A DNA stretch of 64,000 nt from G038396625 sp038396625 (GTDB taxonomy: Bacteria; Bacillota; Clostridia; Peptostreptococcales; Thermotaleaceae), in NCBI GenBank assembly GCA_038396625.1, contig CP121688.1, positions 1,612,001 through 1,676,000 of the forward strand. The letters run 5' to 3'. The notes beneath the pieces were generated by a model. That model was not told the DNA's origin. It made no database searches and worked only from the letters and a program-made list of their open reading frames with translations. This document shows positions 35,379 through 43,764 of this stretch, in pieces (position 1 is the first letter of the stretch; each line of letters begins with the position of its first letter). A program made the translations under genes and the position numbers.

Positions 35379-36073
35379 TGAACCTACCAGATAAATTACG
35401 GAAAGATTATGATCCATGTGCCGTATCCTGGAAAGAGATTGACAAGCTAAGTGAGCCTTTGATTACGTATCTTTTGTACAAAGAGGGTAAGAGTATACAA
35501 CTTATTGCAAAAATTAGGAGAATGTCTGTAGAACAGGTAAATCAACAGTTGATTAGGGCAAAAACACAAAGTTTTGCGCCAAAGATTCAATCAAAATCTA
35601 TTCTTGAAAGAATGTTAGAAGTTACCAAAACTGATAGGCAAATCATGCTAGCGAATATGTCACAGAAAGAAAAAAATGTTTTAGGTAAGGAAATTTACCG
35701 AAAATATTCCCTCATGACGAATCCAGAGGATAAGATGGTCATAATTTGGATTATCGGGGAATTAGGTATAAAGGAATTATTGCCTTTTATTTATAAAGAT
35801 GCGAAACATCCACATGGGAATGTTAGAAGATTAGTATGTTCTGCTATGAATAAAATTGGAGATAGCAATAGTATACCTTATCTACACAGAGCTTTATTAG
35901 ATATAAAACCTCAAGTACGCCAGTATGCAGCAAAAGCTTTATCAAAATTAGGAGATCAAAATTCCATCGTAAAGCTAGGAGAACTTCTAAAAAAGCCCTA
36001 TGAAAAAGAATATGTAAAAAGAGCTTATCAGGAAGCGATCTTAAATATTGAGAGGAGACTAGAAAAATGCTAA
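35378..36073 (+). CDS. HEAT-repeat protein coupled to hflX
   Basis: 231-residue helical protein. The N-terminus (~15-60) looks like a small helix-turn-helix (LITYLLYKEGKSIQLIAKIR, VEQVNQQLIRAK). The C-terminal half has PBS-lyase/HEAT repeats, for example HPHGNVRRLVCSAMNKIGDS and KPQVRQYAAKALSKLGDQN. Such proteins act as binding scaffolds. ATG 35378 overlaps the hflX stop by one base, so translational coupling is likely and suggests a shared job around ribosomes or DNA. The actual role is unknown. Confidence 0.85.
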   Translation: MNLPDKLRKDYDPCAVSWKEIDKLSEPLITYLLYKEGKSIQLIAKIRRMSVEQVNQQLIRAKTQSFAPKIQSKSILERMLEVTKTDRQIMLANMSQKEKNVLGKEIYRKYSLMTNPEDKMVIIWIIGELGIKELLPFIYKDAKHPHGNVRRLVCSAMNKIGDSNSIPYLHRALLDIKPQVRQYAAKALSKLGDQNSIVKLGELLKKPYEKEYVKRAYQEAILNIERRLEKC

Positions 36074-36525
36074 TGAAGCTTTTTCTTTGTCTCCTCTACA
36101 ATTTTTACAAGATCCTTATAAGCAGATAATGTACCTCTGGTAACAATTGGTCTGCCAAATTGAATCCACTTTAACCTTCTGGATGAAAAACCTCCTATTC
36201 TCATGAGCCAATTTACACAAGGAAGTGTATCAACAATGAAAAGTTCTTCCTGTTTTCTTCCTAAAATGTGCCACATATCCTTGATGGAGGGAATGACTAG
36301 ATGGGGTGCAAATTGTCTGCTTAGTGTATATACCTTATTATCAAATTCATCAGTTCCTCGATAAATAATTTTGCCTATGTCTGTTTTTTCTAAGGTATCA
36401 TAAAATGGAATATTCAATACATCATGTTTGCTAGGTATATGATCTACGGGAAGCATGTTTAAATGAATAGCAGCAGCAATGGGAGATGAATGTGCCCCAC
36501 CTACACAGTGATATATAATGTGCAA
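36070..36525 (-). CDS. DUF3189 family protein
   Basis: 151-residue protein beginning HIIYHCVGGAHSSPIAAAIH, which is the DUF3189 signature (YHCxGGxHSSxxAAAIHL) seen mostly in spore-forming Clostridia and Bacilli. The Cys/His-rich start suggests a metal or phosphate site, but no activity is known. The start is TTG 36525, since GGAGGTGA lies just upstream; a longer frame to 36540 would put that site inside the gene. Its end overlaps the convergent HEAT-repeat gene by four bases. Confidence 0.85.
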   Translation of the reverse strand: MHIIYHCVGGAHSSPIAAAIHLNMLPVDHIPSKHDVLNIPFYDTLEKTDIGKIIYRGTDEFDNKVYTLSRQFAPHLVIPSIKDMWHILGRKQEELFIVDTLPCVNWLMRIGGFSSRRLKWIQFGRPIVTRGTLSAYKDLVKIVEETKKKLH

Positions 36526-36744
36526 AAAAATCACCTCCAAATCTTTTTCCGTTAGTATGTGTGAAAAAGATAATAATTATTATGGGAGGTAATGCATGTT
36601 TTTTCAAATAAAAGGGACAATAGTAGTAAAGCAAGGAAATAATTTGTAAATAAATATACCTAAGCAAAAAATTCAGAATAGTCTTGAAAAAATAGGCTAT
36701 TTGATATATGATAGAATTATACAATCTGAAGGGAGGAATGCCCC

Positions 36745-37176
36745 ATGCTTTTTAGAAATTGCGCTGGCGGCGTAGTATTTTTCGAGGACAAGATTTTGCT
36801 TTTGAAAAATGAAAAAGATGAATGGGTACTACCAAAGGGTGTAATTCGTGATGGTTATCTTTCGAGAGATGTTGCTGTAAACCGTGTCAAGGAAGAAGCG
36901 GGTGTAACAGCAGATGTGATCTCTTCTGTGGGAGAAACTTGTTACGAATTTTTTTCTTTAACAAGACAAAGGCCAGTTTGCAATGAAATAACTTGGTATT
37001 TGATGACAGCTAGTAATGACAGATATGGTATAAATAAAGAATTGGGATTTAAAGATGGAGGATTTTACAACATTTCACAAGCGCTAGATATGATTACATA
37101 TAGTCAAGATCGTTCTTTAGTGAGCCTTTCATATAGAAAATATAAAGAGCTAGTTTCAAGCGAAATAATGGTATAA
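36745..37176 (+). CDS. Nudix-like protein with degenerate Nudix box
   Basis: 143-residue protein with the Nudix fold layout: FRNCAGGVVFFEDKILLLKN at the start, then LPKGVIRDGYLSRDVAVNRV and KEEAGVTADV (~31-60). The Nudix box GX5EX7REUXEEXGU is only partly kept: EExGV is present, but the first Glu is Tyr and the Arg-Glu pair reads Asn-Arg. Two of the metal Glu remain, so activity is doubtful. ATG 36745 follows GAAGGGAGG. A strong hairpin follows. Confidence 0.8.
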   Translation: MLFRNCAGGVVFFEDKILLLKNEKDEWVLPKGVIRDGYLSRDVAVNRVKEEAGVTADVISSVGETCYEFFSLTRQRPVCNEITWYLMTASNDRYGINKELGFKDGGFYNISQALDMITYSQDRSLVSLSYRKYKELVSSEIMV

Positions 37177-37177
37177 T

Positions 37178-37204
37178 GAAAAGAGTAGCTTAAGCTACTC
37201 TTTC
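37178..37204 (+). terminator. Terminator of the Nudix-like gene
   Basis: GAAAAGAGTAGC / GCTACTCTTTC palindrome, stem of about 11 bases with a four-base centre, then a T-rich stretch just before the ribosome site of the next gene. Confidence 0.7.
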
Positions 37205-37226
37205 ATCATTTTTTGGAGGTAAGATT

Positions 37227-37871
37227 ATGATCAAACAATATAAAACCATATTACAATATGCAGAAATTGAAAATATTGTTGAAAAATCAAAGTTTATAGG
37301 ATATGCAAAGCCAGTAGAAAAGGAAGAAGACGCCATTGAATTTATTGAAATGATTAAAGAAAAACATAAAAATGCTACCCACAATGTGCCAGTTTATATC
37401 CTTGGACAAAATAATGAAATACAAAGATACAGCGATGATGGAGAGCCTGCTGGTACAGCAGGAATCCCGATTTTAGACATGCTTAAAAAAGAAGACCTAA
37501 AAAATACTGCTATTGTTGTTACAAGATATTTTGGGGGCATCAAATTAGGTACGGGTGGACTTGTACGGGCATATACTGCTACAGCTAAAATGACTTTGGG
37601 CGATGCCAAGGTCATCGAAAAAGTTTTGCATGATTTGATTAAGGTGAGAATAGAGTATACTTTATTAGGGAAAATTCAAAATGAGGTATTAAACCATGGG
37701 TACATAATTAAAGACACTGTTTTTGATGATGCTGTAAATATGTATGTCTATTCTGATGTAGATAAAACTGAAAAGTTTATTCAATTAATGAACAATATGA
37801 CAAGTGGAAAAGGCGATGTATCTATTCAGGACACATTGTATCTTAATAAATGGAATGGAGGCATCTTATAA
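37227..37871 (+). CDS. YigZ/IMPACT family protein
   Basis: 214-residue protein with the IMPACT N-terminal domain: KSKFIGYAKPVEKEEDAIEF (~19-38), HNVPVYILGQ, RYSDDGEPAGTAGIPILDML (~68-87) and TRYFGGIKLGTGGLVRAYT (~97-115), followed by a C-terminal ferredoxin-like DUF1949 domain (YTLLGKIQNEVLNHGYIIKD). Family members bind nucleotide or ribosome components; function in bacteria is poorly known. ATG 37227 follows TTGGAGGTAA. Confidence 0.94.
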   Translation: MIKQYKTILQYAEIENIVEKSKFIGYAKPVEKEEDAIEFIEMIKEKHKNATHNVPVYILGQNNEIQRYSDDGEPAGTAGIPILDMLKKEDLKNTAIVVTRYFGGIKLGTGGLVRAYTATAKMTLGDAKVIEKVLHDLIKVRIEYTLLGKIQNEVLNHGYIIKDTVFDDAVNMYVYSDVDKTEKFIQLMNNMTSGKGDVSIQDTLYLNKWNGGIL

Positions 37872-37947
37872 GAAATTTTAAAGACAATGAATGATGGTCA
37901 TAAAGATGGGTAAAAATGGACTATGAAATAGCAGAGGAGGTAAGAAA

Positions 37948-38337
37948 ATGGATATGGAACAACTTAAAAAACAAATGCTAGAAAAAAAAGTATGGGCTGT
38001 TGTTGGAGCTACACCCAATAAACAAAAGTTTGGAAACAAAATATATAATAGGTTAAAAAGTAGAGGTTACGAAGTCTATGGCATTAATCCTAATTATGAT
38101 GAAATAGAAGGAGAAAAATGCTATCATGGCATAGAAGATATTCCTAAAAAACCTGACTGCGTAAACATGGTAGTTCCACCTCAAGTCACTAAGAAGTTTA
38201 TTGAAGATATTGCGAAAGCAGGTATTGAAAACCTATGGATGCAACCTGGTTCTTTTGATGAAGAAGCAGTAGCTTTAGCAGAAAATAAAGGTTTAAATGT
38301 AGTGTTTTATGATTGCATTTTGGTTGCCTTAGGCTAG
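37948..38337 (+). CDS. CoA-binding domain protein (YccU type)
   Basis: 129-residue Rossmann-fold protein: VWAVVGATPNKQKFGNKIYN (~15-34), GYEVYGINPNYDEIEG, PDCVNMVVPPQVTKKFIEDI and NLWMQPGSFDEEAVALAENK. This is the small stand-alone CoA-binding family, related to the N-terminus of acyl-CoA synthetase/succinyl-CoA ligase. ATG 37948 follows AGAGGAGGTAA. The hairpin at 38341-38368 ends it. Confidence 0.92.
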   Translation: MDMEQLKKQMLEKKVWAVVGATPNKQKFGNKIYNRLKSRGYEVYGINPNYDEIEGEKCYHGIEDIPKKPDCVNMVVPPQVTKKFIEDIAKAGIENLWMQPGSFDEEAVALAENKGLNVVFYDCILVALG

Positions 38338-38340
38338 CAT

Positions 38341-38368
38341 AAAAGTCGTACCTTTTGGTACGATTTTT
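38341..38368. terminator. Terminator between the CoA-binding and TauE/SafE genes
   Basis: Stem 38341-38352 with 38357-38368 (one wobble) and T run, four bases after the stop codon; convergent genes share it. Confidence 0.8.
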
Positions 38369-38396
38369 ATGTGCAACGGATATTGTTAGAACAAAA

Positions 38397-38756
38397 CTAC
38401 ATGTTTTTTTTGCTTTTCCAAAAAAATTCATATAGACCCATACCTAATAAAAAAAAGCCAAATAGTTTCTTTAGTAGATCCGATGGTAGACCTACTGCCA
38501 TAAGAGAACCACAAATAGATCCTAATATTCCTAGTGCAATAAGGGGCAAACAGACAGCGGCTTCAATATTATTATTACGAAAGTGTGTAAGCAATGCGAT
38601 GCATGCTACGGGAATAAAGGATAATAGATTGACACTTTGGGCTTGCTGTTGTGTAAGAGAGGTAAAGAAAATTAACGATGGAATTAAAATTGTTCCTCCT
38701 CCTATGCCCATTCCACCAATAATTCCTGATAATAACCCGATGAAAATAAAAATCAT
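38397..38756 (-). CDS. TauE/SafE (TSUP) half-size permease, second subunit
   Basis: 119-residue membrane protein with about four helices and the TauE/SafE motif GLLSGIIGGMGIGGGTILIP (~7-26). Full TSUP anion exporters are ~250 residues with two such halves, so this is one half encoded separately. It starts at ATG 38756, whose ATG overlaps the stop of the preceding half gene (TAATG), so the two are made together, probably as a heterodimer. Likely substrate is a sulfur-containing anion; the nearby cysK fits but does not prove that. Confidence 0.87.
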   Translation of the reverse strand: MIFIFIGLLSGIIGGMGIGGGTILIPSLIFFTSLTQQQAQSVNLLSFIPVACIALLTHFRNNNIEAAVCLPLIALGILGSICGSLMAVGLPSDLLKKLFGFFLLGMGLYEFFWKSKKNM

Positions 38757-39118
38757 TAAAACACCATCCTTAGTGCAGCGACAATCATGAAAACGGCAAA
38801 AATCTTACGAAGTATGCCTTCTGGAATTTTGGGCAGTAAGTTTGCACCTATATAGCCTCCGATGATACCTCCAAGTACAATTTTAAGTGTAACATCCCAA
38901 ACAATAATGCCATGCCTTATATATATAAAACTGCTAACAAGTGCAAGTGGTAGTATGATAGAGATCGCCGTAGCATGAGATTTATGTTCAGATATACCTA
39001 ATAAAAAAAACATTCCGGGTACTAACAGGGTTCCTCCTCCAGACCCGAATAATCCATTAACTACTCCTGCTATAAAACCTAATAAAACCAATCGCAAAGA
39101 AAAAATTTTTTTGCCCAT
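38756..39118 (-). CDS. TauE/SafE (TSUP) half-size permease, first subunit
   Basis: 120-residue membrane protein starting MGKKIFSLRLVLLGFIAGVV, with NGLFGSGGGTLLVPGMFFLL (~24-43) as the TSUP motif and about four helices. It pairs with the downstream half gene through a TAATG overlap. ATG 39118 follows TTAGGTGATATC; the ORF extends to 39133 but without support. Confidence 0.87.
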   Translation of the reverse strand: MGKKIFSLRLVLLGFIAGVVNGLFGSGGGTLLVPGMFFLLGISEHKSHATAISIILPLALVSSFIYIRHGIIVWDVTLKIVLGGIIGGYIGANLLPKIPEGILRKIFAVFMIVAALRMVF

Positions 39119-39365
39119 GATATCACCTAACATTTTGTAAATTATATATTTTTCATATAAGAGAAATTATATTAAGAGATTCGTCTATTATATATTGTGG
39201 GCATTCCTCAGTATTTTATCCAATAGGAATAATCAAAAAGCTGAGGAGAAAAATGGTACAAAAGTTTTGAAAGATTGAGTTATAACTCTATTGACGAAGG
39301 AAATAATATATTATACAATAAACACATAAATTCCGATAAAAAAACATGGGATTGGAGGGACTTAA

Positions 39366-40289
39366 ATGAAAGTAGTAAATAACATTATTGAATTAATTGG
39401 AAATACCCCTATGGTGAAATTAAATAAGCTTGTAGGGAAAGAAGATGCAGAGGTTTACTTAAAACTTGAATTTTATAATCCAGGAAGCAGCATTAAAGAT
39501 AGAATTGCTTTAAATATGATTGAGATAGCTGAGAGAGAAGGAAAGATCAAAGAAGGTTCAGTCATTGTGGAGCCAACCAGTGGGAATACAGGTATTGGAT
39601 TAGCCATGATTGGTGCCGCAAAAGGGTATAAGGTGATTTTGGTGATGCCTGAAACGATGAGTATCGAAAGAAGAAAGCTATTAAAGGCTTTTGGAGCAGA
39701 GCTTGTATTGACGGATGGTGCAGCAGGCATGCAAGGAGCAATTGACAAAGCAAATGAAATCGTAAAACAAAATCCTTCTTATTTCATGCCGCAGCAGTTT
39801 GAAAATCCAGCAAATCCTGAAATGCATAAAAATACTACGGCATTAGAAATATTAGATCAGATGGATTATAAGCTAGATATGGTGATATCTGCTGTAGGAA
39901 CTGGAGGAACGATTACGGGTATTGGAGAAGCAGTAAAACAAAAGATAAAGGATGTTAAAATTGTGGCTATTGAGCCTAAAAAGTCTGCTGTGCTTTCAGG
40001 GGGACTTCCAGGTCCACATAAAATCCAAGGAATTGGAGCAGGATTTATTCCTAAGATACTCAATACTCAAGTGATTGATGAAATCATTCAAGTAGAAGAT
40101 GAGGATGCTATGGAAACGGCAAGAAGTATAGCCAAAAAAGAAGGGGTATTGGTAGGAATATCTTCAGGGGCCGCGATCTATGGGGCAATACAGAAAGCAA
40201 AAGAATTGGGTCCAGGAAAAAGAATCGTAGTGATTACACCAAGTTATGGTGAAAGGTATTTAAGTACCCCCTTGTTTGACTTTGAATAA
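39366..40289 (+). CDS. cysK: Cysteine synthase A (O-acetylserine sulfhydrylase)
   Basis: 307-residue PLP enzyme that makes cysteine from O-acetylserine and sulfide. Motifs: PGSSIKDRIAL with PLP lysine 44, PTSGNTGIGLA (~70-80), SAVGTGGTITGIG (~177-189) and SSGAAIYGA (~264). ATG 39366 follows TTGGAGGGACTTA. It is divergent from the TSUP pair, with about 250 bases of shared upstream DNA containing a TATCCAATAGGAATA dyad that may be a regulator site. Ends before nadE. Confidence 0.95.
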   Translation: MKVVNNIIELIGNTPMVKLNKLVGKEDAEVYLKLEFYNPGSSIKDRIALNMIEIAEREGKIKEGSVIVEPTSGNTGIGLAMIGAAKGYKVILVMPETMSIERRKLLKAFGAELVLTDGAAGMQGAIDKANEIVKQNPSYFMPQQFENPANPEMHKNTTALEILDQMDYKLDMVISAVGTGGTITGIGEAVKQKIKDVKIVAIEPKKSAVLSGGLPGPHKIQGIGAGFIPKILNTQVIDEIIQVEDEDAMETARSIAKKEGVLVGISSGAAIYGAIQKAKELGPGKRIVVITPSYGERYLSTPLFDFE

Positions 40290-40379
40290 ATACCGTGAAA
40301 AGACGCATAATTTTATGGTATAATAAATTATCGTAAAAAGATGAAAGGCTTTGACTTCTAAAGAAAAGGAGTAGTTTAT

Positions 40380-41135
40380 GTGAGCAAAAACATACAAGAA
40401 AGAATTGATCTAACTGTCAATTGGCTGCGCGAAAAAGTAGATGTATCCAAAACCAACGGATTAGTTGTAGGAATATCTGGAGGAATTGATTCTGCAGTGG
40501 TTGCTTTTTTAATTAAAAAGGCATTTCCTAACAATTCATTAGGTGTGATATTGCCATGCAAAAGCCATCCTGTTGATAGAGAAGATGCTTTAAAAGTAGC
40601 AAAAGCATGTGAGATAGAGCATGTAGAAATTGAATTGAGTAATGTACATGATGGGTTATTCCATGATATTTTGGATACAATGGAAGCGAAAAATTTAGTG
40701 AATAAAAATCAAAATTTGCGATTAACAGATGCAAATTTAAGGGCAAGGCTTAGAATGAGTACGATTTATGGGATTGCAAATCTTTTAAACTATCTTGTTG
40801 TTGGGACAGATAATGCAGCTGAAGTTTATACTGGATACTTCACCAAGTATGGAGATGGTGGTGTAGACATTTTACCTATTGCAAACCTTAAAAAACGAGA
40901 AGTATATGAGTGGGCAAGACATCTTGGTATACCTCAAAGTGTCTTAGATCGTCCTCCATCAGCTGGTCTATGGGAAGGGCAGACAGATGAAAAAGAAATG
41001 GGAACATCTTATGATATGGTAGATGATTTGCTCGAAGGAAAAAGCATTCCTCAAAGAGATAAAGAAATTATTGAGAGATTACATATGCGCTCAGAACATA
41101 AAAGAAAAATGCCTGATATACCAACAAATTTCTAA
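40380..41135 (+). CDS. nadE: Ammonia-dependent NAD synthetase
   Basis: 251-residue enzyme that amidates deamido-NAD with ammonia and ATP. The PP-loop GISGGIDSAVVAFLI (~34-48), TDANLRARLRMSTIYGIAN (~118-136), VGTDNAAEVYTGYFTKYGDG (~141-160) and DRPPSAGLWEGQTDEKEMG (~190-208) are all present, and there is no glutaminase domain. GTG 40380 follows AAAGGAGTAGTTTAT. A terminator follows directly, so it is a single-gene unit. Confidence 0.96.
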   Translation: MSKNIQERIDLTVNWLREKVDVSKTNGLVVGISGGIDSAVVAFLIKKAFPNNSLGVILPCKSHPVDREDALKVAKACEIEHVEIELSNVHDGLFHDILDTMEAKNLVNKNQNLRLTDANLRARLRMSTIYGIANLLNYLVVGTDNAAEVYTGYFTKYGDGGVDILPIANLKKREVYEWARHLGIPQSVLDRPPSAGLWEGQTDEKEMGTSYDMVDDLLEGKSIPQRDKEIIERLHMRSEHKRKMPDIPTNF

Positions 41136-41142
41136 AATCGAT

Positions 41143-41166
41143 AAAAGCACCCTCAAGGGTGTTTTT
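41143..41166 (+). terminator. Terminator of nadE
   Basis: AAAAGCACCC (41143-41152), loop TCAA, GGGTGTTTTT (41157-41166), then more Ts. Confidence 0.85.
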
Positions 41167-41298
41167 TATTGCATGGGATTAAGGAATTTTGTACTATTTA
41201 TAAGAAACAAGAGCTTTTACTGCAGGAATATAGTGTTTTATGTCGTATTGTTAAACTTATATGAGAAAATTGGACACTTAATTGTAATGGAGGATGCT

Positions 41299-42360
41299 AT
41301 GCGACTAATTAGTTTAAAAAACGCAGCTCCGGAGATGATTGTAGGAAAGAGTATCTATAGCTGCGACGGAGACAAATTATTATCAAAAGGCGTTAAGCTC
41401 ACAAATTATATTATTAAAAGACTGTATGAGCGTGGAATTTATGATATATATATTGAGGATGAGATATCCACAGGAATAGAAATAGAGGATGTTATCAATC
41501 AAGAAACGAGAAATAAGGCAAAAAAGTCTCTCGTTGAAGCAATAAAAGACTTAAAAATTAATAAAAATTTTGATGCAGGAAATATTAAAAAAGTTATTAA
41601 TAAGATTGTTGATGAGCTCTTAGCCAATGAAAATATTATGATTAATCTATCAGATCTCAGGAGTGTAGATGAATATACGTTTGCACATTCTGTTAATGTA
41701 GCAGTGTTATCGATTGTAGTAGGAAAAGCTTTAGGATATAATCAGTTACGATTGAGAGATTTAGGTGTGGGAGCCATTTTACATGACATAGGGAAAATAG
41801 ATACACCCAATGAAATACTGAATAAGCCTCAGAAACTAAACGATGATGAAATGAAAATTATGAGAGAGCATACAGTAAAAGGTTATGAAATCTTAAGGAA
41901 GTGTGAGGATATGAGTAGCTTATCGAAAATAGTTGCCCTTCTTCATCATGAGCGATTTGACGGAAGTGGTTATCCTTTCGGTAAAAAAAATTCAGATATC
42001 CATGAATTTGCAAAGATTGTAGCCATTACTGATATGTATGATGCTATGACATCTAATCGTGTTTATAAAAAGAAGATCAATCCGAATCAAGCTATAGAGT
42101 ATTTGATTGCAACTAGTACTACAATATTGGATTATGATATAGTAAAAGTTTTTTTAAATCACATAAGTGTATATCCCATTGGAACAATCGTTCTATTAAA
42201 TACAAAAGAAAAAGCAATTGTGATTGATAACAATCGCTCTTGCCCCACAAGACCCATTGTGAGAGTCTTTAACGATAAAGATATAGGAGATGGACGCTAC
42301 AGAGAAATTGACTTGCAAAAAAACTTAACAATTTTTATAGAAAAAATATGTGACGAATAA
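41299..42360 (+). CDS. HD-GYP domain protein (cyclic-di-GMP phosphodiesterase type)
   Basis: 353-residue protein. The HD-GYP domain (~115-300) has FAHSVNVAVLS, VGAILHDIGKIDTPNEIL (~158-175), REHTVKGYEIL and ALLHHERFDGSGYP (~213-226), the full metal and GYP set of cyclic-di-GMP hydrolases. The N-terminus (~1-110) is an unknown helical region, and there is no transmembrane or receiver domain. ATG 41299 follows TGGAGGATGCT; an upstream extension to 41023 would overlap nadE without a ribosome site. It may control motility or biofilm. Confidence 0.9.
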   Translation: MRLISLKNAAPEMIVGKSIYSCDGDKLLSKGVKLTNYIIKRLYERGIYDIYIEDEISTGIEIEDVINQETRNKAKKSLVEAIKDLKINKNFDAGNIKKVINKIVDELLANENIMINLSDLRSVDEYTFAHSVNVAVLSIVVGKALGYNQLRLRDLGVGAILHDIGKIDTPNEILNKPQKLNDDEMKIMREHTVKGYEILRKCEDMSSLSKIVALLHHERFDGSGYPFGKKNSDIHEFAKIVAITDMYDAMTSNRVYKKKINPNQAIEYLIATSTTILDYDIVKVFLNHISVYPIGTIVLLNTKEKAIVIDNNRSCPTRPIVRVFNDKDIGDGRYREIDLQKNLTIFIEKICDE

Positions 42361-42391
42361 AAAGCTTATAACTGACACATAATAAAGTTGT

Positions 42392-42483
42392 ACAGGATCA
42401 TAGGGAAAGCGAAATAGAAGGATTTAGTCCGACTTTTTTAGCGGTAAGAATTATAAAGACCTTTCTCTATGAATCCTGTTTTT
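42392..42483 (+). terminator. Large terminator-like RNA hairpin after the HD-GYP gene
   Basis: ACAGGATCATAGGGAAAG (42392-42409) pairs with CTTTCTCTATGAATCCTGT (42461-42479) around a ~50-base insert, then TTTTT. It acts as a terminator; the large insert is unusual for a plain hairpin. Confidence 0.6.
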
Positions 42484-42562
42484 GTTGTGAAAAATTTAGA
42501 TATACTGATTTAGTTTGTTTCTCAATAATATATAGGTTAATATAGACATATAAAAAAGCACT

Positions 42563-42606
42563 ACAACAAAATAAGCATCATTCACTCATGATGCTTATTT
42601 TGTTGT
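42563..42606 (-). terminator. Terminator of the lipoprotein gene
   Basis: Perfect 19-base stem (42563-42581 with 42588-42606), six-base loop, overlapping the last codons of the gene on the reverse strand and followed there by a T run. Confidence 0.9.
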
Positions 42607-43563
42607 AATGTTTTTTAAATCCTCCATCATTAACATAACATTCTTCATTACAATGCTTGCATTAATTTTGATAAGATTGAGATCTTTTTTGTCAAGAGAT
42701 TTTTGTGAATTTAAAATAGATGCATCAAATTTATCTGCTGTAGATTTTGCTTTTTTCTCTATTAGTTCTGATTTTAAACTTTGGCTTTGTTCTTTCATTT
42801 TATTTAATGCTTCTTGTGCCATAGAATATTGTCCAATAGCACTATTTAATACAACACTTCGTATGTGGTATTTTAATGTATAAGTAATTGGTGATATTTC
42901 TGTCTTAAAATACGACATAAACTTAGGAAGATATGCTGTGAGTCTATTAGCAGATGATAAAGTATCAAAATAATTTTGATCTATTCCATATTTTGTTAAA
43001 TTGTCTAATGTATCTTCAAATTCTTTGATAGTTTCTGGTGTAATATTTTGTTGTATAAGCAAAGGTTCTAATATATTCCATTTGTAGTGTAGTCCTTTGA
43101 TAGAGGTATTGATTTTTTTCCAGACTTCAGCAATATCCTTAGGAGGTTTTTTGGTTTCAGAGGCATTAGATGAAACTTCTTCTCTTTTTAAAACATCTGT
43201 AAGGATGCTTTCAGCAATGGTCATTGGTTTAGGCTGTTCTTGTGATGAAGACATCTCCTTGGGTTTCTCTTCAGGTTTTTGATCATTTGCATTTTCGGCT
43301 GGTTTTGACATTTGCATTTCTTCTATTTTTTTATCTTCTTCTATTTTCTTTTTTTCTACAATCACTCTTTCAAAATATGGAACCATGTCAGCTTGATTCA
43401 TAATTTTTAAAGTATCCTTTTCTATTTCCTCAATTACTTTTGGCATAGGCTTGAGTCCATCTTCTTGCTTTTCCTTTGGTTTTTGAGGTTTTTGTGTACA
43501 TGAAGCAGAAAAAATGATGCAAACAGTCAATAAAAGAAGAATATGTTTTTTCATGATTTTCAT
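42595..43563 (-). CDS. Lipoprotein of unknown function
   Basis: 322-residue lipoprotein: signal peptide MKIMKKHILLLLTVCIIFSA, lipobox SASC with Cys 22, then a low-complexity Lys/Pro/Glu/Met-rich linker (~23-110; EKQEDG, EEKPKEM, SQEQPKP) and a helical C-terminal domain (~140-322). Functionally unassigned; it is anchored to the outer face of the membrane. ATG 43563 follows AGAGGTGAT. It is convergent with the HD-GYP gene and divergent from the glycosyltransferase gene. Confidence 0.82.
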   Translation of the reverse strand: MKIMKKHILLLLTVCIIFSASCTQKPQKPKEKQEDGLKPMPKVIEEIEKDTLKIMNQADMVPYFERVIVEKKKIEEDKKIEEMQMSKPAENANDQKPEEKPKEMSSSQEQPKPMTIAESILTDVLKREEVSSNASETKKPPKDIAEVWKKINTSIKGLHYKWNILEPLLIQQNITPETIKEFEDTLDNLTKYGIDQNYFDTLSSANRLTAYLPKFMSYFKTEISPITYTLKYHIRSVVLNSAIGQYSMAQEALNKMKEQSQSLKSELIEKKAKSTADKFDASILNSQKSLDKKDLNLIKINASIVMKNVMLMMEDLKNITTK

Positions 43564-43764
43564 AGGATCACCTCTAAAATAGTATTACCACAGTCTATCT
43601 AAAGCATACTGAGAAAGTTATATGCCATCAAAAGAATTTTGAGGATCTATACAAATGCGTGATGTTAATACCGATTTATTTATTCACATTCCATGTATTT
43701 GTTTCATAAAATATAACTAAGTGAAAATTTACATAAAGGAATATATGAAAAAGGAGCCGATAGC

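Noticed and set aside
39180..39365. CymR-type operator or T-box before cysK
   Set aside because: A weak TATCCAATAGGAATA dyad is present, but it does not match a consensus well enough to list as a site.
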